The notes under the pieces: model-generated | Databases searched by the model: none | What the model saw: the letters and a program-made list of their open reading frames with translations, nothing else | What the model was told of the DNA's origin: nothing | Position numbers and translations under genes: made by a program | Assembly: GCA_051294375.1 (NCBI GenBank) | Contig: CM119263.1 | Location: 8,622,908-8,686,907, forward strand | DNA: 64,000 nucleotides | Source: Paraspadella gotoi | Lineage: Eukaryota; Chaetognatha | Reading direction: 5' to 3' | In this document: positions 37,575 through 48,593 of the stretch, one piece after another | Layout of the letters: each line of letters opens with the position of its first letter | Numbering within the stretch: the first letter of the stretch is position 1

Positions 37575-39757
37575 AGCCCTACCGTCTTCTTCTCTCGCCG
37601 CCATCTTCTGGACATAATCGACTTTGCCATCGTCGTCTGTTCCTTCGTCGCAAACGTCGTCGACTTCAGCCTTCAAGAGAATCGCAACTCGACCCTCAGC
37701 AAGTTGGTCGTCCTCTTTCGCTTCGTCAGAGTCTTTATGTTCGTCAGATTCGTCAACGAGAAGAGGAATTTGGAGAAAGCGGCGCGAAAGGTGAGTCAAG
37801 CGGTTGGGAAAGTCACCAATTGTTAAATTTTGGCGGGTGAGCGTTGGTCTGTCCGAGTCTAAGACAAACCTGTCTCGGTGCATCAAAACGAAGGAAAAAG
37901 ATTTTATTTTATTTTTAGCCATCTGACTTTCATTAACATTTTTTTTATTTAAAAAAAAAATTCGTTTGTGCATGTAAGAAAAAAGGAATATCCGATTTAA
38001 AAAAAAATATCAAATTTGCTTTCAAAAATATGCAAATTAAAAAAAAAAGCTAAAAGCAACTTCTTAAAAAAATTTTTCTTAAAATTTAGAAGAAAAAAAA
38101 GCATCGAAATTCAACGGAAATTTCCTAAGGCAAAACGAATGCATAATATATGGAGATGCCAGGGGCTTATTTTTAAAACAAATGTTTTGAACCAAAACAT
38201 AGCTTCGCATTTAACTCCACAGTGTTTAAAACACAAAATTTCTTGAGATTACATACATAATTTACAGTCATTAATTAAAACGTTGACCTTCAATTCGCAG
38301 AAAATCTCTCAAAACAAACAACGATTCGTGGAGAAACGCGCGGGATTCGATCTTGACCTGACCTACATTCAGCCCCGGGTCATCGCCATGTCTTTCCCTT
38401 CAACTGGGATCATGGCCTTTTACCGCAACCCAATTGGTAAGTTTTATTAGGAAGGTCATCGATGACTCTTTTAATATGCTATTCTCTTTTGTTCACGCTC
38501 GACTCTAATCTCTTTTCTAATCTCCAGACGAGGTGGTTCGATTTTTCGAAGAGAAACACCGCGGCGCATTTAAAATCTACAACCTCTGTTCCGAAAGAGA
38601 TTACGACGTCAGTTGGGTTTTTTTTTCTTTATTCTTTTTCTTCTGGTTAGCTATTGTCCTAAATTTTGATTATGATATCCTTTCTACATAGTTAATCTCG
38701 AATAGATTGGTCTTCTTAATGGAATATGATAAATGGTCGTTTAATTTTCTTTTTTTTTTTACGAATAAAATATAATTTGATTATTATAATCAGGCGACAA
38801 AATTTGGTGGACGGGTTGAGAGATTCAGCATAGACGATCATAATGTCCCGCCGCTCGAAGACCTCATAAGGCGAGTTGAATAAAAAAAAATTTTGAAAGA
38901 CAAAAACGGTTTAGCAGTAAAAAAGCGTTGAAAGGAAGAAAAAAACGCTATATTTTTTAAAACATTGTCGGATAAACATACTACATAATATTGATAAGTA
39001 TTTTTCGTTAGATTCGCAAAAAACGTGGAGGAATTTTTGGGGGAAAACGAAGAGAACGTCGTAGCGGTTCACTGTAAAGGTGGAAAAGGGAGAACAGGAA
39101 CTATGATATGCACGTGGCTTCTGCATAGTGGAGGTTAGTGGTCAAATAAAGGGGAAGGGATTAACTTGGAAGCGATAAATAATAGATTTCAATTATTTTT
39201 AAATTTTAATACAACCTTATATATTTAAAAAGTGTTTTACTTTCAAGACCATTATGCACAACAGCCAAATCGACGGCCAAAGAAGCGCTGGAGTTTTTCG
39301 GAGAACAAAGAACTGACTTCACGAAAAGTTCAAAATTTCAAGGAGTCGAGACGCCGAGTCAAAGTCGATACGTGGGATATTATGAGGTGTGTGACCATCA
39401 ATCAAATCAAATCAATCAATCAAATCAAATCAATCAAATCAATCAAATCAATCAAATCAATCAAATCAATCAAATCAATCAATCAATCAAATAAATCAAA
39501 TCAATCAAATCAATCAATCCACCCAGACCCTTCTCAACTCTTTCTCCGGCGCTCTCCCTCCCTCTCCCCCCAAACTCGTCGTCAAATCCGTGGTCGTCCG
39601 GAAAATTGGCGGCGTCGGCGCCGGAGACGGACGAGACTTGAGGATGGAGATCTTCGCGAATCGGGAGAGGGTCTTCGAGTGTCACTTCGGGACCGGGAGG
39701 AATTGCGCGGTGGGGGAAGGAAGGCGGGGAGAGGGGGGAGAGAGAGTGATGGATGGG

Positions 39758-39796
<39 letters not shown>

Positions 39797-40667
39797 GAAA
39801 GAAAAAAGAAAAAAAAAGGAAAGATGAAAAAAAAGAAGGATAGAAAGATGGATGGATGGACGGATTAATTGATTGATTGATTGATTGATTGATTGAAGGA
39901 ACGCACTAAAAGAAGAAAATAAATTATGTAGGAGGCAAGAAAAGAAGGAAGAAAACAAAAATTTAATTTCTAATTGCCTTTGATAATATCTTTCTCAAAC
40001 ATTAAGTACAGCTTCATATTTCTTCTCCCCGATCCGTTCTCCTCTTCTTTCTCCCCATCCCGCAGTGCTCCGTCGACGCCCTTGCCGACGCACTCGTCGT
40101 CGACGTCATCAACTGTCCCCCTCTCGTCGGCGACACGAAACTGAAATTCAGTTCGACGGACAAACGGGTCCCCGTCGCCTACGACAAATGCGCTTGGTTC
40201 TTTTGGTTCCACTCGGCCTTCGTGGATTTGGGTGAGGATGGGCTTGAGAGGGGCTTCTGGGAAGCCTTACCTTTTCGTCTTAAAGGAGAGATTTGCTCGA
40301 GGTTCGTTGAGAGCCCGTAAATAATTTGAATTTTCAAATATGAATTCCCAAAGAGCGCCCGCAACCGCCCGCAGCCGCCCGCTTGCAGTGATGGGAATTT
40401 GAAATTCAAACTTGGCCTTGTTTAAATTTATTTCCCTTGTCAAATTTCTAAATTTCTATCACCCTTCCGCATTATTTATAACTGAAACTCACTGTGCATT
40501 TGTTCTCTTTATTATTCTCCCCTCCAGAGGCGCTCAAACTCTTTATTCCGCGAGATGAACTCGATAATCCGCACAAAAAGAAAACTTGGAAAGTTTATCG
40601 CGAAGGATTCGGAGTGGAACTTACCTTCGCGCTGCACCAAGAGGATGGTCGCGTCGAAAGGGATTAA
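36190..40667 (+). CDS. VSP: Voltage-sensor-containing phosphoinositide phosphatase
   Basis: Eleven exons give 537 residues: 36190-36347, 37167-37382, 37577-37790, 38301-38436, 38528-38607, 38794-38870, 39012-39133, 39265-39386, 39527-39709, 40066-40231 and 40528-40667. After a Thr-rich N-terminus comes a four-helix voltage sensor: S1 with Asp (LLDLIFV), S2 with Glu (LLEVCIRI), S3 (DIIDFAIV) and S4 with R173, R176 and R182, where Met179 replaces one gating Arg. A basic linker (RNLEKAARK, then FDLDLTYI) leads to a PTEN-like phosphatase with the loop DDHNVPP and the CX5R site [11 protein letters not shown] (Cys about 315, Arg about 321), then [14 protein letters not shown] and a C2 domain ([20 protein letters not shown]). 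Ciona VSP and TPTE have the same order and a similar length. Such proteins sit in the plasma membrane and dephosphorylate PI(4,5)P2 or PI(3,4,5)P3 on depolarisation. All catalytic residues are present, so activity is expected. The intron after 38870 uses a GC donor. An in-frame ATG at 36142 could add 16 residues. Confidence 0.93.
36872..36894 (+). other. Possible alternative first coding exon of the phosphatase
   Basis: ATGTTCACAACCGCGTGGAG starts a seven-codon frame that stops at a strong donor (gtaagt) in phase 2, the same phase as the upstream first exon. No acceptor precedes it, so it would be a separate start joined to the exon at 37167. It would make a form lacking the Thr-rich N-terminus but retaining the full voltage sensor and phosphatase. 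Confidence 0.45.
37486..37571 (+). repeat. (CT)n microsatellite serving as polypyrimidine tract
   Basis: About 43 uninterrupted CT units end in cctcag, the 3' splice site of the third phosphatase exon at 37577. The run is intronic and its length is likely to vary. Confidence 0.9.
39395..39900 (+). repeat. Microsatellites flanking a phosphatase exon
   Basis: (AATCA)n and related units fill 39400-39515 in the intron before the exon at 39527-39709. After that exon come (GAAA)n at 39752-39798 and (TTGA)n at 39864-39897. The first tract extends to the acceptor cacccag. Confidence 0.85.
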
Positions 40668-41468
40668 CAGGGTTGGGCGAGAGAGATACTTTTCATCTTC
40701 GTTTTCATTCAGCAATTAAATGTTTTTTTACGTAAATCTATTCTTTTACTTTTATAAAGCTATTGAGCTTAGGGATATGTTAACAATGGAAATGAGTAAA
40801 ATATATAGAAGAGACAGTAATTATTGATATGTTAGTGACAGAACCGTTCAATGTAAGCAGTCCCTGAGCTTCGGATCAGCATATAACATCGTGTTACAGG
40901 TGGGTTAAGCGGCCCGTACCTCTTAACTGCTAGTCAGCCGCCGGGAGAGAACCCCGGACCTTTGGGGTTGGAAGGCGAATGACTTGTCTCCGGCACCAAT
41001 GGCCGCTGAAGAACGGTTGGTGGATTTTAGTCCAACATAACATGACTCATAAAAAGATTAAGACATCCGAAGATGATTCGCTTTTCGATTTAAATTTCCA
41101 AACTTGGACTCGAAAACTCAAACAATTGGGTCCCATGACAGACGCTCCCAAATTCAAAGCAGGTTTTCTCGTGTCCCGAGATCGCCGCTTATTCTCCTTT
41201 CTTCCGTTGCCTGCAGCAGAAAATGCATACGCCGCGTACACCGCTGCTGCTGCTGTTTCATAAAAAAAACTCGTGACTTCTGCGTCATGACCGGATTGGC
41301 GTGTTCCGTTCCGAGCCCGGGAACCAGGGACCCTTTGAATAACAGAGATCCCTGGATTCGTTACTTTTTTCAATCTCCATTCTTTTCGTCGGTCGAAAAA
41401 AAAAATCCTCTCTTTCGAATCGATCCTCATTTACAAAAATACCCAAACTTAACGTTGTTGCTCAAAAT
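40668..41468. other. Spacer with a SINE-like unit
   Basis: Between the phosphatase stop and the next start codon. 40885-41030 contains GGTGGGTTAAGCGGCC and GAGAGAACCCCGGACC, reminiscent of tRNA-derived repeats, but I could not pair it with another copy. 41220-41290 contains a short (CTG)n. No gene is supported; the last part is probably the 5' UTR of the gene starting at 41469. Confidence 0.4.
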
Positions 41469-42901
41469 ATGACCGTTTTAGGTAAGCTCTCCGTTCTTTA
41501 CAGGTTTTAGTTTTTAATGAAAAATTAGAGTAGATACGTAATTTTAATTTTGTAATAACAAAAATAACAAACAAATAGTAAGAAATTCCTGAAAACGGGA
41601 CTCAACATTCGTCCTCGGTTTTATAAGCAAAAAAATACTTTATGATTATATATTATATATTATATATAGTTAATAATTATGTAGAAATTCCGGGTGAGAA
41701 ACCTCCGCCGCTGCCGATGGCGCCGCCGGAGCCACCGACGCCGGTTCAGCCTCGTTCCATTCTCGTCCGGCGTCCCAAGACCGTCATCTTCGGCGTCTTT
41801 CTCTTGGCCTTCGCCATCGGTTTTCTCGGCGGCGGCGGCGCCGGATTCCGCGTAGGGCATCACCGTCGATGCCATCACGAGGATCACGGAGACGATCACG
41901 ATCGCCACGATCACCGTCAGGGTGATGCCATAAATCACATGTGAGGCCGCTTTTATTGACTATTTAATTAAGTCAGTTAAAGTATTTAATTGTATTAAGA
42001 GAACGTCATTTATGTATTTCACTTTTGAAAGTTAAAACAAATCTAGCCTAGTATGGCAACAGCCGGGTTGCCTGTGATGCCCATTGGGATGGGGCATCTA
42101 TCTTACTGTTGGCTTTGTGGGCTTCCGACCCTCAGTGACGCATCCAGTCACTGGCGCGGTTACCCTAGGACGGTATCGCTTCGCCAACGCAGAGAGAAGT
42201 CGTCAGGACTGTGGATGGAACATTACGCCAGGGATGGCGTCTTCCCCCTCTGAGCCAATGAATCTGGCTGAACGATGGTGGACGTGTTGCATTTTAGTAA
42301 CGGAACTGTGTTTGTGTCTCCTTTTTTGTGTATCTGTCTGTTTGGATAAGAAAATTCAAAAATATTACCATTTGAATCATGTAAGAAAATATATTATAAA
42401 AAGTTAAAAGTGTAATTAAAAAAAAAAATTAACTGATGCTATTGTTCAGTAGAATATTGGATATTTGCCTAGCCTTGATGCAATAGAAGAATTTTTGGAT
42501 TATATTTTTTATTCTTCGGTCTGGCTAATTGAAAATCTTTTAAATATATAAAATTATTAATATATTTCGAAGATTCCGTTAGAAAAAAACTGAAAAACTG
42601 AACTCACCCAAGCATTTCTTTTTTTTTAAAATTGATTAAACTGTACCAATCATATTTCAGGATCCAAAGCGTGGACATGAACCAGATCAACCGCATGATC
42701 AATAGCGTAAATTGGTTCGAGCTGAGTCACATGGCGTCCAAGTGGATGGGGGACATGAAACGCTCCCCCGAACAGATGAAGGAAATGTATGAGCATTGGC
42801 AGACGATGATGAAGCACATGGAGCGTTTTGGGTCCCACTTGCTGCAGCCGGGCGGTTCGACGCCGACGCCGACGTCGTCGACAACAACAACCACGACCTA
42901 A
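41469..42901 (+). CDS. Small single-pass membrane protein with His/Asp-rich segment
   Basis: Three exons, 41469-41481, 41685-41940 and 42661-42901, join in frame (phases 1 and 2) into 169 residues. The first exon is only 13 bases (MTVL plus one base). A Pro-rich N-terminus (KPPPLPMAPPEPPTP) precedes one hydrophobic helix (VIFGVFLLAFAIGFLGGGG), then a segment of about 30 residues alternating His with Asp, Glu or Arg (HHRRCHHEDHGDDHDRHDH), which looks able to bind metal ions. Exon 3 encodes a Met-rich amphipathic region (WMGDMKRSPEQMKEMYEHW) and a Thr-rich tail. There is no signal peptide, so a type II or signal-anchor topology is likely. A polyadenylation signal AATAAA lies at 43000-43005. The opposite strand is also open over exon 2, but codon choice and splice sites favour this strand. 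No family is recognised. Confidence 0.65.
42053..42285 (+). repeat. Dispersed repeat family B, independent copy
   Basis: In intron 2 of the His-rich protein gene. It shares CCCATTGGGATGGGGC, CAGTCACTGGCGCGGTTACC and CCCCCTCTGAGCCAATG with the copy at 6493, but with clear divergence, showing that this is an old dispersed family. Confidence 0.6.
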
Positions 42902-44174
42902 GCATTTTTGTTGAATAGCTGCAGCTCAAAAAGCTGAGAAAAACTCTTTTCGCTTGCGAACGAGAGAAAAAAAAAAGAAAAAGAAATACATAAAAAAGAA
43001 ATAAAACCGTCGTAAATTTATTTGTCAAGCTGTTTTTGTTGTGAATTGGAAAAAAAGAAATCGCTCAATCGGAGTATTTACAAGGAAGTACGCCAAGTTC
43101 GAAGGAGCGTGCATAAAAACGAAATGAATTAAAACTGTAACTGAAAATTTTCATTTGAATTTATTTTAGGAACTGCGTTTTTTTTTCATCTGGAATAAAA
43201 TAAGAACTTGACTATTTAAAAGTGTCTCTTTATTTCAGTTTTAATAAAAGCTACTCCAAATTACAATATATAAGTTAGTTTTTGTATAGTTTTTGTATAG
43301 TGAAGAAAAATTTCAAAAATTAAATAAAAAAAAAGGAATATTATTTCCTTCATAAAACAAATTATTTCCATCGGATGACCATTTCCCATATTTTACGAGA
43401 GGACAAGATTACAAAAAGCAATTTAAAAAGAAAACCGATTTTTCTTTTTTTATTTCAGAAAAAAAATTTTTTCATACCATTAAGAGTAAATTTAACAATA
43501 TAACTTGTATGACTATTATTAAACATTTTTGAAAAAAATAATGTTAGAGATATAGTGTAAAAACAACCCGTTGAAGTAATGCATCCAAAAATCAAATTTC
43601 TTTTTAAATCAACCCACCCAGAAGACAAATAGTGCGATCTTCATCGAATAAGAAATTGAACGTATTCCGTAGGGATGCATGAGCGCGAATTATGAACCCA
43701 GCTGTTTAATATGAAGATTATGCGGAAATTAGTGAAGAAAAAAGGGGAGAAGAAAAATATTACAATAGAATTCATGATTAAAGCTCTATCAGAGTCCAAT
43801 TTATTGTCCATAGTGATTCCCACTCAGAAATTACTCTTTCTCTCTCGGAACACATTCGATCTCTGTTATTATATGTAAATTCCACTCGTCAGTAGCGATA
43901 ATGTAGTGATGTAATATCACTATCCGTTGGATATGACTGTTCCTTCCCTCAGCGCCGTTTTAGCGCACTGGGCTAATTCTTCATCTCCGAAGCTAATGGT
44001 CTAGCTCTTGTCGGAACAGTCCTTGCAAAGAGAGTGACGGGCCGGTTAAACCACCGGTAGAGAGCCTACCGCCGATCAAAAGTTCGGAAAGCAAGATATA
44101 TTGACGGCATGACGACCCTTTGTCCTCTCGGTCACTTCAATAGAATCGATCGTGAGTTGAGATGTTAAACTCAC
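42902..44174. other. Intergenic, AT-rich with a SINE-like unit
   Basis: 43000-43900 holds the 3' end of the previous gene and AT-rich sequence without a supported gene. 43920-44130 is GC-richer (GCACTGGGCTAATTC, GGGCCGGTTAAACCACCGGT) and looks like another short interspersed repeat, seen once here. Confidence 0.4.
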
Positions 44175-45006
44175 CCGTTATCTTTTTGGATACGAAAGAC
44201 ATTCCCAGCGAGCGAAGATCGATCTGAGTTTTCCCGAAGTTGACAAGAGGCTTCTTGATACCTTGCAAACAGGTCTGATTCTGGCTCGTCGGCGCTGATT
44301 TACAGAGACTTGAAATAATAATCATTATCTACACACCGACAAGTTAACCTTACTAACGACGTTGAATTTTTGTTGGTAGGTAGAGAATGTGACGTTTTCC
44401 ATTTTACCGATGAGATAACCGCTCGCGATTCGTGATCCTAGAAGGGAAACCGATATCCGTATATACAATTATATAATATACAATTATACAATATACATAG
44501 ATACACGGATTTGAATAAAGATTTTAAAAAAAATTGTTCTTTTTCTAAGAATGTTATTCGAAAGCTTGAGAATTCAAGAGGTCAGAAGTACATAATGTAT
44601 TTTTAACCTGAATATGGAATGCTGTGGGCTTGCCCGTGCTTTCGGCTTACGTACCCGGGCACTAAAAATATAGGATGTTGAGTTGGTAGTTTCACAACTT
44701 CGTAAAAAGAGTATACAATTTTTTTTCAAATATGGAAGCCTCCCACATCCTCTATGCCCTTTGGTTAGGCAAATCCTTCCCCACGAAGGTAAATTTTCTT
44801 TATTTTGCCCATAAGACGAACATCCTGCAAAAATAAATAAATATATTTCTAACCCTGAAATATTTCGGTCGGCCATAAATTTCCGTCAGTCATCAAATGC
44901 AACCTCTTTCTCAAAACTCAACTCAACTCACCCACTGGCCAGTCTCACCGTTTGTGAAGCGTGAATCTCCAAGCTAGGCCTTCTGATTCCCGCCAAATGA
45001 ACTCCG
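44175..45006 (-). CDS. Exon-like segments of an unidentified gene (partial)
   Basis: Three minus-strand segments have good codon use and splice borders: 45006-44932 (GVHLAGIRRPSLEI, ends in gtgagt), 44437-44358 (GYLIGKMENVTFSTYQ in one frame) and 44308-44175 (TCLQGIKKPLVNFG, ends in gtgagt). Phases between them could not all be reconciled, so at least one border is wrong or an exon is missing. The pieces look like a beta-rich extracellular region but resemble no family I can name. They may be part of a gene that continues leftward. Confidence 0.3.
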
Positions 45007-45439
45007 CTGAAAAAGCATTTTTGTCTCTGGGAACGGATGGGCCAGTTGAAGTCACGAGTGTAGATTAACTGAGGATTAACTAATAAAGGTGATTAACTAG
45101 TCTAGAGTTAAACATTAGTACTATTAGAAACATTCTTAATCTTTGATTCTAAATAAGTAGACATTTCATCTTATCCTCGAAATGTCGAGTCCCGAAAATA
45201 TACTACAAATTCGTACTTTAAATTTATGTTTCTATGATTTTCACAATCAGTCAGAAAAATTTTTTTTTCTTGTCTCTCTATTTTTTAATTCGCTATCGAA
45301 GTAGTAATAAATGCACTTTTTTAATCGTTTTTATTATCACTATATTAGAGCCTTGTAACAAATGAAAATCGAAACTCGATGTTGATTAACAATTCCTGTT
45401 CATTTGTTTCATTTGGTCGAAAAATGTGGCGCTTTAAAC

Positions 45440-47621
45440 TCAATGATGATAAACGACGAAGTCGTCCTCGCTTCGACAAAAGATGCAGCGTCGGCAGACA
45501 GGGCACGTTCCCTACAACACGAAAGGAAAATCCAAAACAAAACGAGGACAATATCAACGAAAACGAAACGAAACGAAAACGAAAATAATCGACTTTGACA
45601 AGAACGATAAGCTTAAAAACGGACGTGATCTTTGAGCCAATCCTTCAAGCATCTAGGATGATATTGGTGGCCGCAAGAGAGACGCTTGAGATATTCGTCA
45701 TTTTCGAATTCGTCGAAACAGATGACGCATTCCTCGACGTCGTCGTCGTCCACTGAAAGTGACAGTGAAGGCAGAAGATGGTCAGTCGCCGCCCCCCTAA
45801 TTGTACATCTCCCCTGAAAACACTAAGTATTCGAATAGGTTTTATGGTTATCTATTTTTTTAATGTTATCATGAAACGATATTCTTTTATGGAAAGCGAA
45901 ACAAACAACAATAAAACGTAAATTTAGTAAGTAGCGAATTCCTCAACAATTAACAATTTAAATCTAAAATATAAATAGTAAATGATAACATTATATTTGA
46001 TAATAAATAAGTAATAAATGAAGCATTTAAACCTTCGCTGCGCTTTCTTTTTCTTCCCCTAGGGACGTCGTTTTCGTTAGCGCCAGGCGCCGCCGACGGA
46101 AAAGACTCGCCGTCCGTGATCACGATGGACCCGTCCGTTCGGCGCGAGACGACCATCCTGTCCCCGACGACCACAGTTCCGCAGGCGGTTACCACAATTT
46201 CGTGGGTGTCGGCCGTCGTCTTCTCTGTGGTCCGGTGGGCGTCGTCAACCACCTTAGAGTCACCGGCTTCGGTCTTTCGCGATTTCGTCGTGGTCGTCGT
46301 TGTAGTCGTCGTCGTCGTCGTCGGATTGACGAATCTTCGAGATTCGATTCGATCGAAACTCGCATCGTCGACTCGACCGTGAACGGAATCATGGATGGAA
46401 TCTGCATGAGTCGATCTATCAATGAAATCAATCAAATCAATCAAATCGATCAAATCAATGTACACCGAAACGAATATAATACTAATTCCTATCAATAATC
46501 AATGAGGGGGACCTCGTCCCGGATGAAAACATCTCCCTAAATTAAAGAGACTCTCCGACCTCTGATCTGTTTTCCGATCGTTTGCCTGGCAACGTCGGTC
46601 AAGTCGTTCCATCCATCGATCAAAGACTCGCACTCAAGCGGAAGGTCCACTATCGTTAAGCCTTTATAAATTTTGAAGAACCATTAAAAAAATATGCGTT
46701 CGTTCAATGAATAAGCCATCTTGGCCGTGACTTTGGGATGGGCGATGATGGGTTTTTACGTACTCCATCACTCTTGCGAGCAGGATCTCGCAAGCTCGAC
46801 AGTCGTACTCGCTCGATAAAACCTCGTATTATTCAATGAATTTTCTTTTTCAAGAACCCAAAGATCATTAAGAGACACGGACCAAATATCGGAGAGCATT
46901 GCCTTACCTAAATCTTTAACGATCACGGGCTCCGCGTAAAAATAGCATTCCTCTCTCAAATTCGTCACGTTTCGCGGAGCCAGTGTCACCAGATACATAT
47001 TTCTTGGGTGAGGTCGCGCTGGACCCGCTCGAAAAATTGCGGACGAGTTGGAAAAATAAAATAAATACTAAACCTTATTTCTAAGAATCGAAGCTAAACT
47101 CGATCGCGCGATGCTTTTTTTGTGTGTAAGGAAGTCGGTTGTCGCTTGGAAGGACATCTGTGAGAAAACTTTTTTGTTTTTCTCGACATTTGTTTTTAAC
47201 AAGTCAAGAGTTATGACATAACTTATGTGCCGAAAGTTTTTCTTTTTTTAATATTAGCAAGGACCAGCGTACGGCATGGTCATGGACCACAGGAACAGTG
47301 ATCAGTGAATACTAGCCACTGGCCAGTTTACGGATTTCTTAGATGCTCCAAAAATAGCTCTATTTCTTGTCTTTTTTTTTGAACGGTCGCTCTTAAAATT
47401 TATCTTATTACGTATATAACTAATAAAAAGTTATTTCCTTTATTTTTCTGCAAAATAGTAAGTTTCAAGTAAAAGATAATTAGTCAGCGGAAGTAGCGAC
47501 GTTAATCTCGAACGTAGGAGGGAAAGAGATGAAGAAAAAAAAACTTTGTCAGAAAATGTGGATAACGATACGTCAAGAGTTCATCTCATCAAGAATATTT
47601 TAGTCTGATCGGTCTGAAGTT

Positions 47622-47666
<45 letters not shown>

Positions 47667-48043
47667 AGCCTTTTCTGTCAAATTAACTTCGAAATGATTC
47701 ATCTAAAATTTATGATAAACTTACCTCCTTGTTGATGCGACGAATCAACAGTGTGCAAACAGGATTGTTTTTACAGTCAACGATTTTACATCTGTAGAGA
47801 ATTTGCGAATTATTAAATATGCGAATAAATTATTGCCAAAGGCATGGCTGTATGAAAAATCTAAACAAATGTATCTTTAGCTTTATACTGGCTTCGGCAA
47901 ATTTGTGAGCTTTTCTTATTTATAACATCATGCGTACAAAAGGTCAACAGCATTAATTGGGCTCCTACTTATTGATGGTATTACCTGCCATTATCGAGAG
48001 ACAGCAAAAAAGTGAAAATGAAGAAAATCATTGACGGTGACAT
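45440..48043 (-). CDS. RING-H2 zinc-finger protein with apparent signal peptide
   Basis: Seven minus-strand exons (48043-47985, 47791-47725, 47067-46908, 46661-46560, 46401-46033, 45752-45625, 45511-45440) join in frame to 318 residues. The C-terminus is a complete RING-H2 domain: EECVICFDEF, SCGHQYHPRCLKDW and CPVCRR supply the C3-H2-C3 zinc ligands, split by an intron between the sixth and seventh ligands. This domain recruits E2 enzymes, so the product is probably a ubiquitin ligase. Before it lie a basic run (RGRKRKRSE), an acidic DDDD and a Thr12 run from (ACG)n. The first two exons encode a signal peptide (MIFFIFTFLLSLDNG) and a Cys-rich stretch. They connect in phase, but the acceptor at 47067 (tttag) is weak; without them the protein would start at the ATG at 46998 (253 aa). 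I see no transmembrane helix, so if secretory entry is real the RING would be in an unusual place. Confidence is high for the RING exons and moderate for the 5' exons. Confidence 0.7.
46690..46850. repeat. Dispersed repeat family A, diverged copy
   Basis: Inside the intron between RING-gene exons 47067-46908 and 46661-46560. It matches 1727-1925 in landmark order and therefore shows that family A is dispersed, not merely part of the duplicated segment. Confidence 0.5.
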
Positions 48044-48593
48044 CCTGTTTTTTTTTTGTTTCATCAAACAACACGAACTTTTTTTGATAAAGTCGCTCCA
48101 AAATTCAGATGCTGGAATTTTTTAAAAGAGAAAAATCTCTCTGCTTGTTATACTTAAGAAGTTAGAAAATGTCCGCCTTAAATATTCTGAAGAAAACGCT
48201 CGTTTGTCAAGAAAGACGATTCTTATGTCCAAAATGACAATTTCCGTTGTTTCTATAAACATATGGCTTCTTATTATTGGTACTTTATAGGACAAAATTT
48301 TCTTCTTCGGCGTAATAAATAACAATAATAAATCCTTCGAATTAGGCGGCTTATAATTTCGTTTATCATTTGATAGACTAAAATATCAATTTTGTACAAT
48401 GAACAATAGTTAAATTCGTTTTTATCAGTCAAAAAAAAAATATATATTATGGCAACGTTGGGGAGCCGCCTTTACTCGGACCACAATTGTCAGTCGGGCT
48501 TTGGTTTGATAAACAATTCACAATTTTCAAAAACGATTACAATAAACTGAACCCGTGATGCCATTTTTTTTTCTCTTGATCTTCTATTGATCC
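48044..48593. other. Spacer between two minus-strand genes
   Basis: AT-rich. It must contain the promoter of the RING gene and the 3' UTR of the secreted protein gene. No distinct element is seen. Confidence 0.5.

Noticed and set aside
39232-39380. Alternative acceptor and frame in the phosphatase (exon starting at 39232)
   Set aside because: It loses the conserved PTEN-like region; the acceptor at 39264 gives the family sequence with correct phase.
41660-41938. Minus-strand frame with a hydrophobic start
   Set aside because: It is antisense to exon 2 of the His-rich protein; third-position G/C preference and matching splice phases favour the plus strand.
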